Positions 24,044 through 35,360 of a DNA stretch of 48,014 bases are shown here, piece by piece. Position 1 is the first letter of the stretch; each line of letters starts with the position of its first letter. Source of the stretch: Eimeria necatrix (lineage: Eukaryota; Apicomplexa; Conoidasida; Eucoccidiorida; Eimeriidae); assembly GCF_000499385.1 (NCBI RefSeq), contig NW_013652866.1, positions 1-48,014 of the forward strand, given 5' to 3'. Position numbers and translations under genes: made by a program. The notes under the pieces were generated by a model, which saw only the letters and a program-made list of their open reading frames with translations, was not told the DNA's origin and ran no database searches.

Positions 24044-24704
24044 TCAGGCTAGCATCAGCGGTGCTGGAAAAGTGAAAGCTGCCTCAAGCTTTCTTTCCCT
24101 TACGTCACGGAGAAGACGGTATCTGCTCAACTGATGCTCTTTGTTGCAGTCCATAGCGAACACTTGCAGCAACAGGCAATTCTTTATCACTTCAGATGCC
24201 CCGTACAGTGTATTCCACATATTTTCAATATTCAACTGAGGCAGCAAAAACGATGAGGACCACGCGCCTACCAGAGCCTGGAATAACACGTTCCCAAGCT
24301 CCGCACGCTCAGAATCTGCCAGTCGTCTTCGTTTTTTCCAAGCATCCATCCAAAGAACCCACATCGGCAGTAGCCTTTCCTTGTGTTTTTACCGCCAAAG
24401 CTTTTGAAGGCGCGCATTCAACGCCTTGCCACATTTCCTCTGAGGTAAAACCCACTTCGTGAGGGCGTCCCGGTCTGTGTTGTCCTGTTAACAGACTTCT
24501 CACCAATTCGTCGGTGGCTCCTGATTCACAAAAACCCCCTATAGCAGTTTTCAAATTTTCAAATTTTATGTGCCACAGAATGCAAAATGTTTTTTGAACT
24601 CCCCACGTTCTAACGGCCAAGTCATGCATAACTGGCCTCGGTGATCTACTCTGTTGCAAAGAGAGCCAACGCCGCGTGCCTTGGCTTTTGTCACTGGCTA
24701 ACAC
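24044..24704 (-). CDS. Unidentified minus-strand coding patch in two frames
   Basis: Two overlapping minus-strand frames both look coding. The upstream one (24309-24704) reads FENLKTAIGGFCESGATDEL, VRSLLTGQHRPGRPHEVG and SEEMWQGVECAPSKALAV. The downstream one (24044-24364) reads RRLADSERAELGNVLFQ, LVGAWSSSFLLPQLNIENMW and SEVIKNCLLLQVFAMDCN to a TGA. The frame change falls near 24320-24400. It could be an intron, a sequencing indel or a real frameshift. No family recognised. Confidence 0.4.
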
Positions 24705-27657
24705 GGGTTACTACTCCCATGCAAAATTTCCCGCATTTCCAAATTGCTTTTGGGTTTCTGCACGTCAGGAGCCCACAAGGAAAGCGCAGGCCTCTCCAGC
24801 CCTCCTTGTAGGACATCACCGATTTGCTGAGGACGCATCGCGGCTTACATATCCCTGAGAATACGTTTTCATTCATAGATTATGTTGAAAATATACTCTA
24901 ATTATTTTCCGGCTAAGAAAACCGCCAAATCAGCTCGGAGCTCTAGCTAACTAGGTTCAGTAGATTCTGCTCTACTCTTCTCGAGCCTTGTTTATTTTCA
25001 GAACTCGCTGCACTTATTTTGTTGCATATTTCGTTTCTTGCAATGCGTTGGCTAATCCATTTATTTTCATAGTAGCCTGTGTCTTTCTTGGCATGATACA
25101 TCATTGGACTGTTGTGGGCACTTAATGGACCGTTGAAACGCCTGCTGGATTCGCTTGATTTTGTGTTACTCCCGCCACCACTAGGTTTGGGCTTCCACTC
25201 GCCACAGTTGACGCAAGCTACAATTTTGACCTGAGGCCTTTTTCCACCAATTCAGCATCAACATGTCAATTAAACGCTCCTTTGTTTGCCCCTATAAACT
25301 TTTGGCCTGCAGTGCTAAACCTCATGCTGGTTGAAAAAGGCACTTTCTTTCCTTTGATAGCGCTGTTCCACTGGCCAGTGGAGGAGGCTCCGAAATGAAT
25401 ATACACCTGTTGCACAGACAGCGATACAAGGGACCTTATGATAGGTTTCCTTAGCTAAGCGCTGCTTGGCAGACCTGTCGAGTCGAACGTTCGTTTTATG
25501 CCAATTAAAGCGGTTTCTATTCAGCTTCCAAAAACCCTTATGCGTCGCGTTCGAACATTAATTGTAGCCCTCAACGCTCTTTTAGAGCATGCCTTAGACA
25601 GCTTTTGTACTGAAAGGGCAAGCCTATTGCAGACACGAACTTAAGGGGCACTAGAAAACGCTCGAGAGTGATGCAGGACAGAAAATGATCTGGAAGTTAC
25701 CAGCTGAGTGAAGCAATTTCAGCACTTCAGAGTCAGTGGCAGCTATGTAAGGCCAGTCTGCCGGCTCCGTTGTAGACCGTTCTCTAGCGAAATATCCCCA
25801 TAAAGGGCACATTATTACATATTATTTCACAAAAGGTATAGGTAACTTGATAAAGTGCTAGCCTTTCTATCTTTTGGCCTTCTGAAGCCAATGGATAAAG
25901 CCTCCCATGTGTACTCGAAGGTGGGCTGAGGGTACCCGCTGAGCATCTGGTGCCATTCACTAACGATACTTCAAAAAGGCCACAAGGGCGAATTCATCCA
26001 TGCTAGGGAGTGGTTGGTGCGTTGAAGATTTTTGGTGGGGGATGATCGGGAGTACACCACTCCACAGCAGCTGCTCTTGTCGCACTGGTTTTATTCTAAA
26101 ATTCCATTTTTGTCGAAAAATGTTTAAAAGACCCACAAAAAACAGCATTTGAAGCTTCTCCGACCTTCCGAGGGAAGCAAAACAAGAATTTCATTTTGTC
26201 TACTGCGCCTTGCGGCGGCGCGAAAATTTGACATCCCGGATCTTTCAGCATTCCACACATACTTAGCACTATTTGAAGCTCTCCCTTTGTACTTTGTAAA
26301 TGCAGTTAACACTTCGATCCTTGCTTTTAATTTTCAAGTTTCCAGAGCACTGGTCGCTGCCCCCTCGGTGAACGGAGCCCTAGACAAGGACTGATTTGCA
26401 GGGTTTTGACTCCTGAAATAAAAGTATTATTTTCCACACTTTATAATGCAGGAATGTGGGAAAGTGAAACTCGTTCATGCGAAAACAGACAAGCCCACCA
26501 ACTCTTGGCTGGGAGTGCTAAGTGCAGCACTTGATGATGTCCCCGAGTCTGCCGGTATTTTTTAAGCTTTAAACTTTACTTATAATCAAAATGCATGCAT
26601 GTCTGGGATTTGTATGGTATTTATTAGTCCAAGTTGCCCTGGGCTAACTTGTGCTGCGCTGCATCGACTCCACGAGGTGTTGCGCCTATGTACACCGTAA
26701 CTCCTGCGCGCTGCGTAGCAAGTATTTGGGGGAGTCCGAGTCTAGAAGTGACATATTCAAGTGAAATTAAGCCTGAATAATATCTTTTTTAAATTAAAAA
26801 ATAAGCAAACGCGGCTGGCGGCTCGCCGCGAGTGCCCCGTAGCAGCAGGAGAAAACGGTGGTCCAGCCCATGCTGTGCGTGGGGGTTAAAAAAGCGCATC
26901 TGGGATGAGTCCAGAGCGTCTCAGGATAACAACACTGCTCTAAAGATACTTCGAAATGGAATTATTTATTGGATTCGACAAAAGGAGGCTTTTTGCGGCT
27001 CCCCCCTCCCTGGGAGCGCCTGAGCAACTCGCACGGCAGACACTGGCGGGCGGTGGGGAGAGCAGGCCAGGGCGTGAGTTTGCACGTTTCTGTTCACTGT
27101 GATCGTCTGTTCTGTGTTTTTACGCTTTTTTTTCTTTTTGTTTCACTTTTAATAGCTGTTGTTCATTCTGACCCACTGAAACAGCTATATATGAGGTATA
27201 TGGGTTCTGTTTTGCTCTCCACTCGAGAGTGTATGGTCCACCTGGACAGGGAGGTGTCGAGACACTGCAGCCCACGTGCATTCCGTGGCAGATTCGCGGG
27301 AACTAGAGTTTATTTCCTCAGCATTTTGCATTTCATTTGCTGATTGGGCTCTGGAAAGGTCCTCCATACATGTTTTTAGACCCATTTTTACCCCAAGTGA
27401 ACTGCGTTGTTGGCAGGCAGGGCTAAGAGTTCGGCGAGCACATTTCGCGCTTGTTTGTTTGCGGGGAGCCCCTGTAAGGCTCGTTCTTAGTCTGTTTCTC
27501 TCTTCTTTTATGCGTATCTCCCTTTGTTCTCTGTTGTGGCGTGTTAGCTGCAGCCGATAAGTGTTTTGATTCCACCTTCCTGCCTTGACCCCTTAGGACA
27601 CGGTTCCAGTTCAGTTGTCTGAAAGCACTGGGCGTAAAGATCCACAGCCAGACAGAA
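24705..27657. other. Gene-poor interval before the repeat-rich segment
   Basis: No gene that I can support. A plus-strand frame at 26149-26394 (KFDIPDLSAFHTYLALFEAL) is mildly protein-like but has no splice support. AT-rich and GC-neutral sequence predominates. From about 27.1 kb polypyrimidine stretches appear ahead of the CCCH zinc-finger gene. Confidence 0.35.
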
Positions 27658-30600
27658 ATGGCTCAAACGCATGCACAGGCCGCCTCTACCCCCACTATGG
27701 CTGCTTCGATTGCTGCAGACAGGGACACAGACGCTGCGCTGCTGCTGCTGACTCAAGAATCCATGCTGCTGCACGAACAGCAGCAGCAACAACAGATGCA
27801 GCAGCGCCACCAGCTCCTTCAGCAGCAGCAGCTGCAACAGCAGCAGCAGCTGCAGTTAGTGCTGCGGCAGCAGCGGCAGCAGCAACAGCAACTGCAGCAA
27901 CAGCAGCTGCAGCAACAACAGCAGCTGCAGCAGCAACAGCAACTGCAGCAACAGCAGCAGCTGCAGCAGCAACAGCAGCTGCAGCAGCAGCAGCGCCTGC
28001 AGCAGCAGCAGCGGCTGCAGCTGAAGCAGCAGCAGAACCCGACAGGCACCGACTCCGAGGTGACAAACTCTTCAACTTCTGTTCATGAAACATCGCATGC
28101 AAATGAAGCAGAAGCAGAAGCTCCTCCTGCTGCTCCCCGAACTCCAAGGCACTCAGCAGCAGCCAGTTCTCCGGCCTGTCTGCTGCGCCCGCAGTTCGTA
28201 AAGGTGCTTTTCAATTAATTAATTAAACACTCCCTAAAGGGGTTTTGCTGCTGCACTTCGTTGCTGCTGCTGCTGCACTTCGTTGCTGCTGCTGCTGAAG
28301 GGTTTTTAAGGACTGCCAGTGCGTCTGCATGCGCTGCAACACTTTGCTGCTGCTCTCGAACATGTTTACATTTATATTTAATTATGTACATGCGTATGTG
28401 GGGCAGCTAGGAGCAGCAGAACTGCGGGCAGCAGCAGCACTGCTGGCAGCAGCAGCACTGCTGGCAGCAGCAGAGCTGCTAGCAGCAGCAGAACTGCTAG
28501 CAGCAGCAAAGCATGCAGAGTATGAGCCATGGATCTTTGTACTTTTACTCTGTCTTTTGTGCAAGTCTTTATGACGAAGTGTCTCTCCTTGGGCCCACAA
28601 AGGTGCTGTTCTGTGTACCAACCTGCATGCATGCATGCATGCATGCGTTTATTAATGCATGCATGCACCCCTGCATGCATGCATGCATGCATGCATGCAT
28701 GCATGCATGCAGATCCTGAGCTTTAATGGAAGCCCGCGTTTGTGGGGCTGCTGGTGCCGCGCAGTGTATGGACAGCGGAGCGCCGTTGAAGTGTGGATCT
28801 GAATAAACGTTTTGTCACATTGTGGCAGTTATGAATTAATTTCTTATTTGTCGATTCTGCATGCACTCGAAACCACTTGTTCTGGATCATTTATTCCCCA
28901 TTTGTGGAGAGTGCATGCATTTAGAACCAGTTGTTCAGGTGCCTTTGTTCTTTATTTGAGGCGCATGCTTGCATTTAAAAACATTTCTTCTGGAGTATTT
29001 ATTCTTTCAGGTGCATGCATGCGTTTAGAACCACTTGTTCAGATGTGTTGATCCTTTACTTGAGGCGCATGCATGCGTTTAGAACCACTTGTTCTAGTGG
29101 ATTTATTCTTTACTTGAGGCGCATGCATGAACTTAGAACCACTTGTTTTAGTGTATTTGTTTTTTATTTGAAGAGCCTGCGTGCATTTAAAACCACTTGC
29201 TGTTCTGGGTTCATTATTTACTTGAGATGCATGCATTCATTTAGAACCACGTGTTCTAGTGCATCTATTCTTTTTTTGAGGCGCATGCATGCATCTAAAA
29301 CCACTTGTCCAGGTGTTTTTGTTCTTAATTTGAGGCGCATGCATGCATTAAAAACCACTTGTTCTAGTGCACCTAATCTTTATTCGAGGCGCATGCATGC
29401 ATTCAGAATTTGTGGCTGCGTTTGGCTGCGGCTGCACAGAGCTGCTCGGCAGTTGCGGGCAAAAAGCCCCAAAATGCATGCAAAAGTGGAGGCCCAGGAA
29501 TGGGTGGCCTCGCTGGCGGGCGTTTGGATTGTTGCTGTTCTTCAGAGCGTGCAGAGGCATGCATGCACTAGCGTATGTGACTGCGCCTCTGCATGCATGC
29601 ATGCATGCCCGCATGCATGCATGCGTGCATGCATGCATGCGTGCATGCATGCGTTTCTGCTGCTGCTGGGGCTTGTTCGGGGCTGCTGCGCGAGCGCGCA
29701 TGCATGCATGCGGGCTGCGGCGTCCACAGGAAGCCCCAGAAAGAGCTGAAATGGGCAAATGGGGCTGCATGCGTTTGGGGCTTTTTTGCAGACCAAAATG
29801 TGCCCCTACCTGCAGCGGGGACTCTCTTGTTCCCGGGGAAGCCGCTGCCTCTTTGCCCACGACCGAGAGGACTTGAGGCCTTTGCCGGATTTGCGCCAAA
29901 CGCGAATGTGCCCGCAAAAGAAGCTCCACGGCGAGTGTACAGACCCCGCCTGCGCCTACGCGCATGCAATTGAGGAGCTCAAACACACTTTGCCTCTTTA
30001 CAAAACGTGAGGACTTCAACACAACGCATGCAGCCCCACGCCCCCACTCACAAGCAACTAAATTAATTTCATATTAATATATATAATATATATAATTCAT
30101 TCATTAACTTGAAGGAGCACCTAGTTGACCAGCCTGCATGGCTAGACCTGCGGTGTACAGACAGAACAAAAATAAAACATGCAGCAGCTAAATAGCTTAG
30201 TGGCAGATTAGGCAGCTAACAGTATAATGGGGAATATTCAAATCAGTATTTGTTTAGTGAGAAAAGAATTCATTACGCAGATGAAGTACTTTGCGCGCTG
30301 CAGGCAGCTGTGCACTTGAGGCGCCGGCTGTGCGGCTAGCTAGCTAGCTAGCCGCACAGGCTGGCTAGCTAGCCATCTAGCTGGTCAGGTAGCTAGCTAA
30401 ACGGCCAGATAGCTAGCTAAATAGCCAGACAGCTAGTTTGTCAGCTGTGCAGCTAGCTAGCTCGCTGAGTAGCCGGCTTGCTGGTTTGTCAGCTAGCTAG
30501 CTAGCTAGCTAGCTGTCTAGCTAGCTAGCTTGCCTGTAAGCTGGCGAGCTGGCTAGTCGGCTAGCTTGCGAACTAGCTAGGTAGCTAGCTAGCTGGCTAG

Positions 30601-30848
30601 CTGGGCAGTTTGCCCACGCGGCACAACTTTGCCTTAGCTTAGCCACTTGTTTTGGTAGCTTCTGAGTTGAGACTTCATGGACACTGGCTAGCTGCTAGAA
30701 AGGTGCTGCTTCCTTAATAATGCATGCAACAAGTTGGTTGGAGAAGCATTTTGTTTAGCAGCAGCAGCCACCGAGAATGCTGAGTTTTAAAGGCCTGCTG
30801 CGGAAGGAAGCTAGCTGGCCTTCTCCACCCGCAGCAGCAGCAGCTGGC

Positions 30849-30887
<39 letters not shown>

Positions 30888-31340
30888 CAGGGGGAGCCTT
30901 TTTGAGTAATTTTTTGCTGCTTTCAGGAATTTGTGTCATGGATGGAAAAAAGGAAGATGCACTGCAGGGGATGGCTGCCGCCACGCACACGGAATAGAGG
31001 AGTTGAGGCAGCACCGGAACTTCAGGAGGAAACGCAGGGGCCCCACAGAAGCTGCTGCTGCAGCAGCAGCAGCAGCAGCCGGGGCAGCAGCGTCAACTGG
31101 GACGGAAACGGCTGCTGCCACGGGGGCCTCGCTGGCCCCGCAGGCTGCTGCGCATTCGCCTGCTGCTGACGAAGGTGCTGCTGCAGCAGCTGCTGCTGCT
31201 GCAGGGTCCGAAGCAGCAGCAACAGTGTCTCGTTTGTCGCTGGACTCGAAGGCAGCTTCCTCTGCAGCAGCAGCAAACTGCACATTCTTCCACCCGCTAA
31301 TGCGCGGCGCAGCATCAGCGGACGACGCCGACAAAGTCCC

Positions 31341-31376
<36 letters not shown>

Positions 31377-32849
31377 CTTCGACGGTCTGCTGCTGCCGGA
31401 GTACGGGGGCAGCACAGACCCTCTGTGTCAGCTGCCGCTGCCCCCAGTTCCTGCTTCTCTAATTGCCCACAGGAGCTTCAGCTTTCCCAAAAGCTTCGAT
31501 GACATTGTTAGCAAACAAGCAGCAAAAGGGATGCAGCAAGCAGCACTGAGTTTGGCTGGCCTGAGGGCTGTGCGACACAAGCAGCCGGCGCAGAAGCAGC
31601 ACCTGCTGCAGCCGCAGCAGCAGCTGCAGCAGCAGCTGCAGCAGCAGTTGCAGCAGCAGCTCCAGCAGCAGCTGCAGCAGCAGTTGCAGCAGCAGCAAAA
31701 CACTTTGGACTGGCCGACGGAGCTCCGCAGGTCGCTCGAACTGCAGCAGCAGCAACTGCAACAGCAACTGCAGCAGCAGCAGCACCAACAGCTTTTGCAG
31801 CCATCTTTTCAGCAGCAGGGACAGCTACAGCAGCAGCAGCAGGAACAAGACCAGTTTTTCAGTGAATGGACAAGCGATCTGCTGAAGGCTTTAGACCTTA
31901 AGGAGCTGCAGCGGCAGCAGCAACACTGCGGCCATCAACAAGTGCAGCAGCAGCAGCAGAAGCAGCAGCAAGAACTTGGAGTTTTCACGAACTACCGGCT
32001 TTCGGGGCAGGCCCGCGAGCAGCCAGCCGAGGAGGCAGGGATTGTTCCATTAAGTTTACTGCAGCCTCCAGCTGCAGCAGCAGCAGCAGCTGGTGCTGCT
32101 GCTGCTGCTGCGAACGGGGATGTAGGCAATTTTCTTAGAGAGAGCATTTTTGAGTCACCGGAAGGGAAGGCGCTGCAGCTGCAGCAGCAGCTGATGCTGC
32201 AGCCGTGGGACAGCAGCAGCCCGCGCATGCACAGACAAGACCTGCAGCAGCTGCAGCGACAGACACAGCAGCAACAGCAGCAACAGCGGCAGCTGCAGAC
32301 TCTAGAAGAGCCTTTCCGGAAGCACGCGGCGCTGCAAAGGCTGCTGCATCTTTTCTTGTCGCAGCACGACGTCTCCACTCCAGCAGCAAGTCCCACAGCA
32401 GCAGGAAGCAGCAACAACAAACCCTGCAGCAGCAGCAAACCGCTAACAAGCAGCAGCTGCAGCAGCAGCAGCAAAAGCGGCAATGCCATATTCCCCCCCT
32501 TGTACCCGCCTGCAGCTTCAGGTGGACTGCAGCCTTCGTCCCTGCTTTTTACGGTGCAGAAGCACAAGCAGCAGCAGCAGCAACAGCAGCAGCAGCTGCT
32601 GCTGCAGCAGCAGGGAACGGAGATGTTTTGTGCCAAGACAACTCCGCTGGAGACAGTCAATGATAAGGGACTCCCTGCTGTTCCCGTGTCTCCTTTGTCT
32701 TTACCTGCAAATGAACAAGACCAATTTATTAACAGAAATAAATACATTTTAAACTTGCCTTTCCAGATTTCTGATGGGGGGCAGCAGGGCCTCTGGGGGG
32801 CTCTCGACACAACAGGTGGTGCGCCTCACGACCGCGCCTTGCAGCACGT

Positions 32850-32884
<35 letters not shown>

Positions 32885-33573
32885 TGCAGCAAAGCCCGCA
32901 GGATCCTCTGCACCCGGCACAACAAGTGCTCAGCCGCCGCCAGCACGAGCTGCAGCAGCAGGAGCAGCAGCAGGAACAGCAGCAACAGATTGTTGCAGCT
33001 GCAAGTGGAGAAACTCGGGACACCCCACAGCAGCTGCAGCAGCAGCTGCAGCAACAAATGCAGCAGCAAATGCAGCAGCAACAGCAGCCCATCCCCGAGG
33101 GCTTTGTCCCGAGCACCCTGCTCGACAGCAGCTCAGGAGCAGCAGCAGCAGCAGCAGCAGCATCAGCAGCAGCAGCTGCCTCAGCTCCCGCTTCCGGTGC
33201 CCCAAGAGAACACCCGCAGCAGCAGCTGCTGCTGCGGGGCGCAGCATCGGCGCCTTGTGAGCTTCTTCACCCTCAGCAGCAGCAGCAGCAGCTCCCGAAG
33301 CAGCAGCAGCAGCAGCAACTGGGAACATCTCGATCTCCTTCCCCGAAGCAGCTGCTGCTGCGGGCCCTTTTGTCCCCGCAGTCGGAAGCCTTTGCCGAGG
33401 GAACTAGGGACTGCTTTGTGCCCCCTGCTGCTGCTGCTGCTGTGCAGCCGCTGCAGCAGCAGCAGCTGCAGCAGCGGCAGCAGCACGCGGAAGAAAGCGC
33501 CGCCAGCAAACTGGCAGAGACAGAAGAATGCGCGTCCACGCAAACCTCCCGGGGAAGCGACTACAGGTCTTAG
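27658..33573 (+). CDS. CCCH zinc-finger RNA-binding protein, three fingers, three exons
   Basis: Proposed exons are 27658-28203, 29792-30006 and 30927-33573, giving 1135 residues. Both introns join in phase. Exon 1 starts with ATGGCT, holds a Gln-rich region and ends PQFVK at AAG|GTGCTT. Exon 2 starts TKMCPY after TTTTTTGCAG. Finger 1 is C-x8-C-x5-C-x3-H (CPYLQRGLSCSRGSRCLFAH). Finger 2 is C-x8-C-x4-C-x3-H (CPQKKLHGECTDPACAYAH). Finger 3 spans the second junction: PLYKT joins NLCHGWKKGRC-TAGDGC-RHAH, C-x7-C-x5-C-x3-H, followed by IEELR. The arrangement of fingers led by 'KT-x-C' is typical of apicomplexan CCCH proteins that bind RNA. The 840-residue tail is mostly Gln/Ala/Ser. Introns of 1588 and 920 bp are made of repeats. 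Confidence 0.85.
28624..28711. repeat. TGCATGCA array
   Basis: Near-pure (TGCA)n interrupted once by a TTTATTAATGCA-like spacer. The array reads Met-His-Ala-Cys in every frame on both strands. TGCATGC is also a known ApiAP2-type recognition sequence in related parasites. Confidence 0.9.
28860..29400. repeat. 54-bp minisatellite, about ten copies, each with GCATGCATGC
   Basis: The core AGAACCACTTGTTCTAGTG recurs at about 28871, 28925, 28980, 29030, 29081, 29136, 29189, 29244, 29298 and 29352. The unit is about 54 bp with a GCATGCATGC start and a TTTATTCTTTACTTGAGGC end. Because 54 is 18 codons, the array stays open in one frame over 240 codons, but splice phases put it inside intron 1 of the CCCH gene. 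Confidence 0.85.
29557..29720. repeat. TGCATGCA array, interrupted
   Basis: GCATGCATGC blocks interrupted by GCGTGCATGC and a CTGCTGCTG stretch. It lies about 70 bases upstream of the exon 2 acceptor of the CCCH gene. Confidence 0.85.
30334..30606. repeat. Degenerate (GCTA)n array
   Basis: GCTAGCTAGC blocks alternate with GCTGGCTAG, GCCAGATAG and related variants over about 270 bp. It lies in intron 2 of the CCCH gene (30007-30926). The unit is self-complementary, so either strand could fold. Confidence 0.85.
30855..30887. repeat. (CAG)n run in CCCH intron 2
   Basis: A pure AGC/CAG run about 40 bases before the exon 3 acceptor (TTTCAG at 30926). It is non-coding by the exon model, so CAG expansion is not limited to coding DNA here. 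Confidence 0.85.
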
Positions 33574-33951
33574 TTGCAGCAGCAGCAGCAGCAGCAGCAG
33601 CAGCGGCCTGCGGTGCAGCAGCAGCACGAACTTTAGCAGCAGAGCAGCAGCGGCGGGAGCCGGTAACAACAGCAGCGAGAGCTGCTGCTGCCGCTTCTGC
33701 AGTGGCTGGAAGGGCAACAATAAAGTGCTGCTTGCTGCAGCAGCAGCAGCGGCGTCAGCATAAATGGTAGCAGCAGAAGCAGCTGCAGCTGCAGGTACAC
33801 CCGTGCTCTTTGCTGCAGCAATAGCAGCAGCAGCGGAAGCAGCAACATGGGGGAGAGACGCAGCAGTCTCGTTGGAGTTTGGTTTCTCATGCTTGTTTGT
33901 CTCAGCAGCAGAGACGTAGCTCTTAGTGATGGGCCCTTTGCTGCCTGCGCT

Positions 33952-33990
<39 letters not shown>
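33574..33990. other. CAG-rich interval with a short signal-peptide-like frame
   Basis: After the CCCH stop the sequence is CAG-rich. A plus-strand ATG at 33847 starts a short hydrophobic peptide (VGVWFLMLVCLSS) that runs into a poly-Ala CAG run. I cannot tell whether it is a real exon, and the rest of that frame is repeat. Confidence 0.35.
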
Positions 33991-33994
<4 letters not shown>

Positions 33995-34283
33995 GCCGCT
34001 GCTGGGCTCTAGCGCCGCCTCGCCGCCCTTTGTCTCGCGGGCGCGGCCTAGTGCCCCTGTGTTTGTTAAAGAAGCTGAGAGGCGCAGAGCGGAAGCAAAA
34101 AGAGAGGAGTGGCTGGCTGGGGCAGCAGCAGCAGCAGCTCCGGAGCAGCAGCAGCAGCGGCTCCGGAGCAGCAGCAGCAGCAGCTCTGGGGGTTTTTGTG
34201 GGTCTCGGGCGCAGCAGCTGCGCAGGGCTTTCGCCCCAGCCTCTTCGCAGCCTCTGGATTTATATCTTTTGCTTCTGGATTGA
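33995..34283 (+). CDS. Possible terminal exon, unidentified
   Basis: A plus-strand frame with charged, non-repeat content. It reads EPLLGSSAASPPFVSRARPS, then VFVKEAERRRAEAKREEWLA, a Gln/Ser stretch, then AQQLRRAFAPASSQPLDLYL and a TGA at 34281-34283. The helical charged run looks coding. The start and upstream exons are not found. The minus strand here has a competing basic frame, so strand is not certain. Confidence 0.3.
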
Positions 34284-34443
34284 AATGAAAGTCTTTTTGC
34301 GCTCTTGCTTCCGGTGTCGAGCGAGCCCCCAGGCTTGCGGTGTATGTACACTTCACCCTTTCCGGCCCCGCCGCTGCGCTGCGCTGCAGCAGCAGCCAGG
34401 TGTACAGACACTCGCGGCGGCGGCCCCGCGCTGCCTCCGCCCC

Positions 34444-34830
34444 GCATGCGTTTCTCCCAGCCCTGCATGCATCTGTGCATGCGCGCATGCATGCGCGCAT
34501 GCAGGGCTGCATGCACGCGTCCGCGCTGCAGCCGCCGCTGCAGGCGCGCGTGCATGCGCATGCATCCGCGCATGCATCCGCGCATGCATGCGCATGCATG
34601 CATGCATGCATGCGCATGCATGCGCATGCATGCGCATGCATGCGCATGCATGCAGGGCTGCATGCACGCGTCCGCGCTGCAGCCGCCGCTGCATGCGCGC
34701 GTGCATGCAGCCGTGCATGCGCCGCTCGCTGCATGCAAGCCCTGCGTGCCTGCCTGCATGCGCCGCTGCATGCATGCGCGCTCCTAGCCGCGCATGCATG
34801 CGAGCTGTTGCATGCGCGCATGCATGCGCA
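34444..34830. repeat. TGCATGCG / GCATGCGC array with an internal duplication
   Basis: An array of GCATGCGCATGC and GCATGCATGC variants about 390 bp long. The block GGGCTGCATGCACGCGTCCG plus CGCTGCAGCCGCCGCTGCA occurs twice (near 34504 and 34655). All frames on both strands are open over much of it, giving false Met-His-Ala-Cys proteins. Confidence 0.85.
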
Positions 34831-35320
34831 TGCGTTGAGGCGCAGCAAAAGCCCCAAATTGGAAGGTGAAGTTCTTCTGCCCTTCTGGCCCATTCACATT
34901 TGCTGCAGGGACCCGTCCCTGCCCCGCGCCTTGGCAGCAGCAGCAGCAGCAGCTGCTGCTGCTGCCCAGCGCCGCGCTATTGTTACTGCTGCTGCTGCAG
35001 CCCACTGCCCTGCTGCTGCTGCTGCTGCTGCTGCTACAGCAGCAGCAGCGTGGCTGCAGAGAGGTACTTGTTCAAGCACCACCGAAATCTGTCTGTCTCA
35101 AGAGAGTTTCTTTGTTCATATTTCCGCCACTTGTCGAGTCTCACGCTGCTGCTGTTGCTGCTGCTGCTACTGCTGCTGCTACTGCTGCTGCTGCTGCTGC
35201 TGCTGTCATTTTCGCTGCAGCTGCTTCTCGCTGTCTCTGTGGGTGTCTCTTTTGTGTCTTTCGCTTTTCTTCCTGTATCCTTTGTCTCCTTTTTTCTGCC
35301 TCTTATTTTTCTCTCTTATC

Positions 35321-35360
<40 letters not shown>

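Larger units (their letters stand above)
28204..29791 (+). other. Repeat-filled intron 1 of the CCCH gene
   Basis: It lies between AAG|GTGCTT and TTTTTTGCAG. It contains short CTG/CAG runs, two TGCATGCA arrays (28624-28711 and 29557-29720) and a 54-bp minisatellite (28860-29400). Removing it joins PQFVK directly to TKMCPY in phase 0, the usual lead-in of a CCCH finger. Confidence 0.75.

Noticed and set aside
28204..28714. CRISPR-like reading of regularly spaced repeats
   Set aside because: The repeats are direct eukaryotic microsatellites without unique spacers, and the genome is nuclear apicomplexan.
29015..29749. 244-codon frame with an 18-residue repeat
   Set aside because: Splice phases of the CCCH gene put it in intron 1, and the unit length of 54 bp explains why it stays open.
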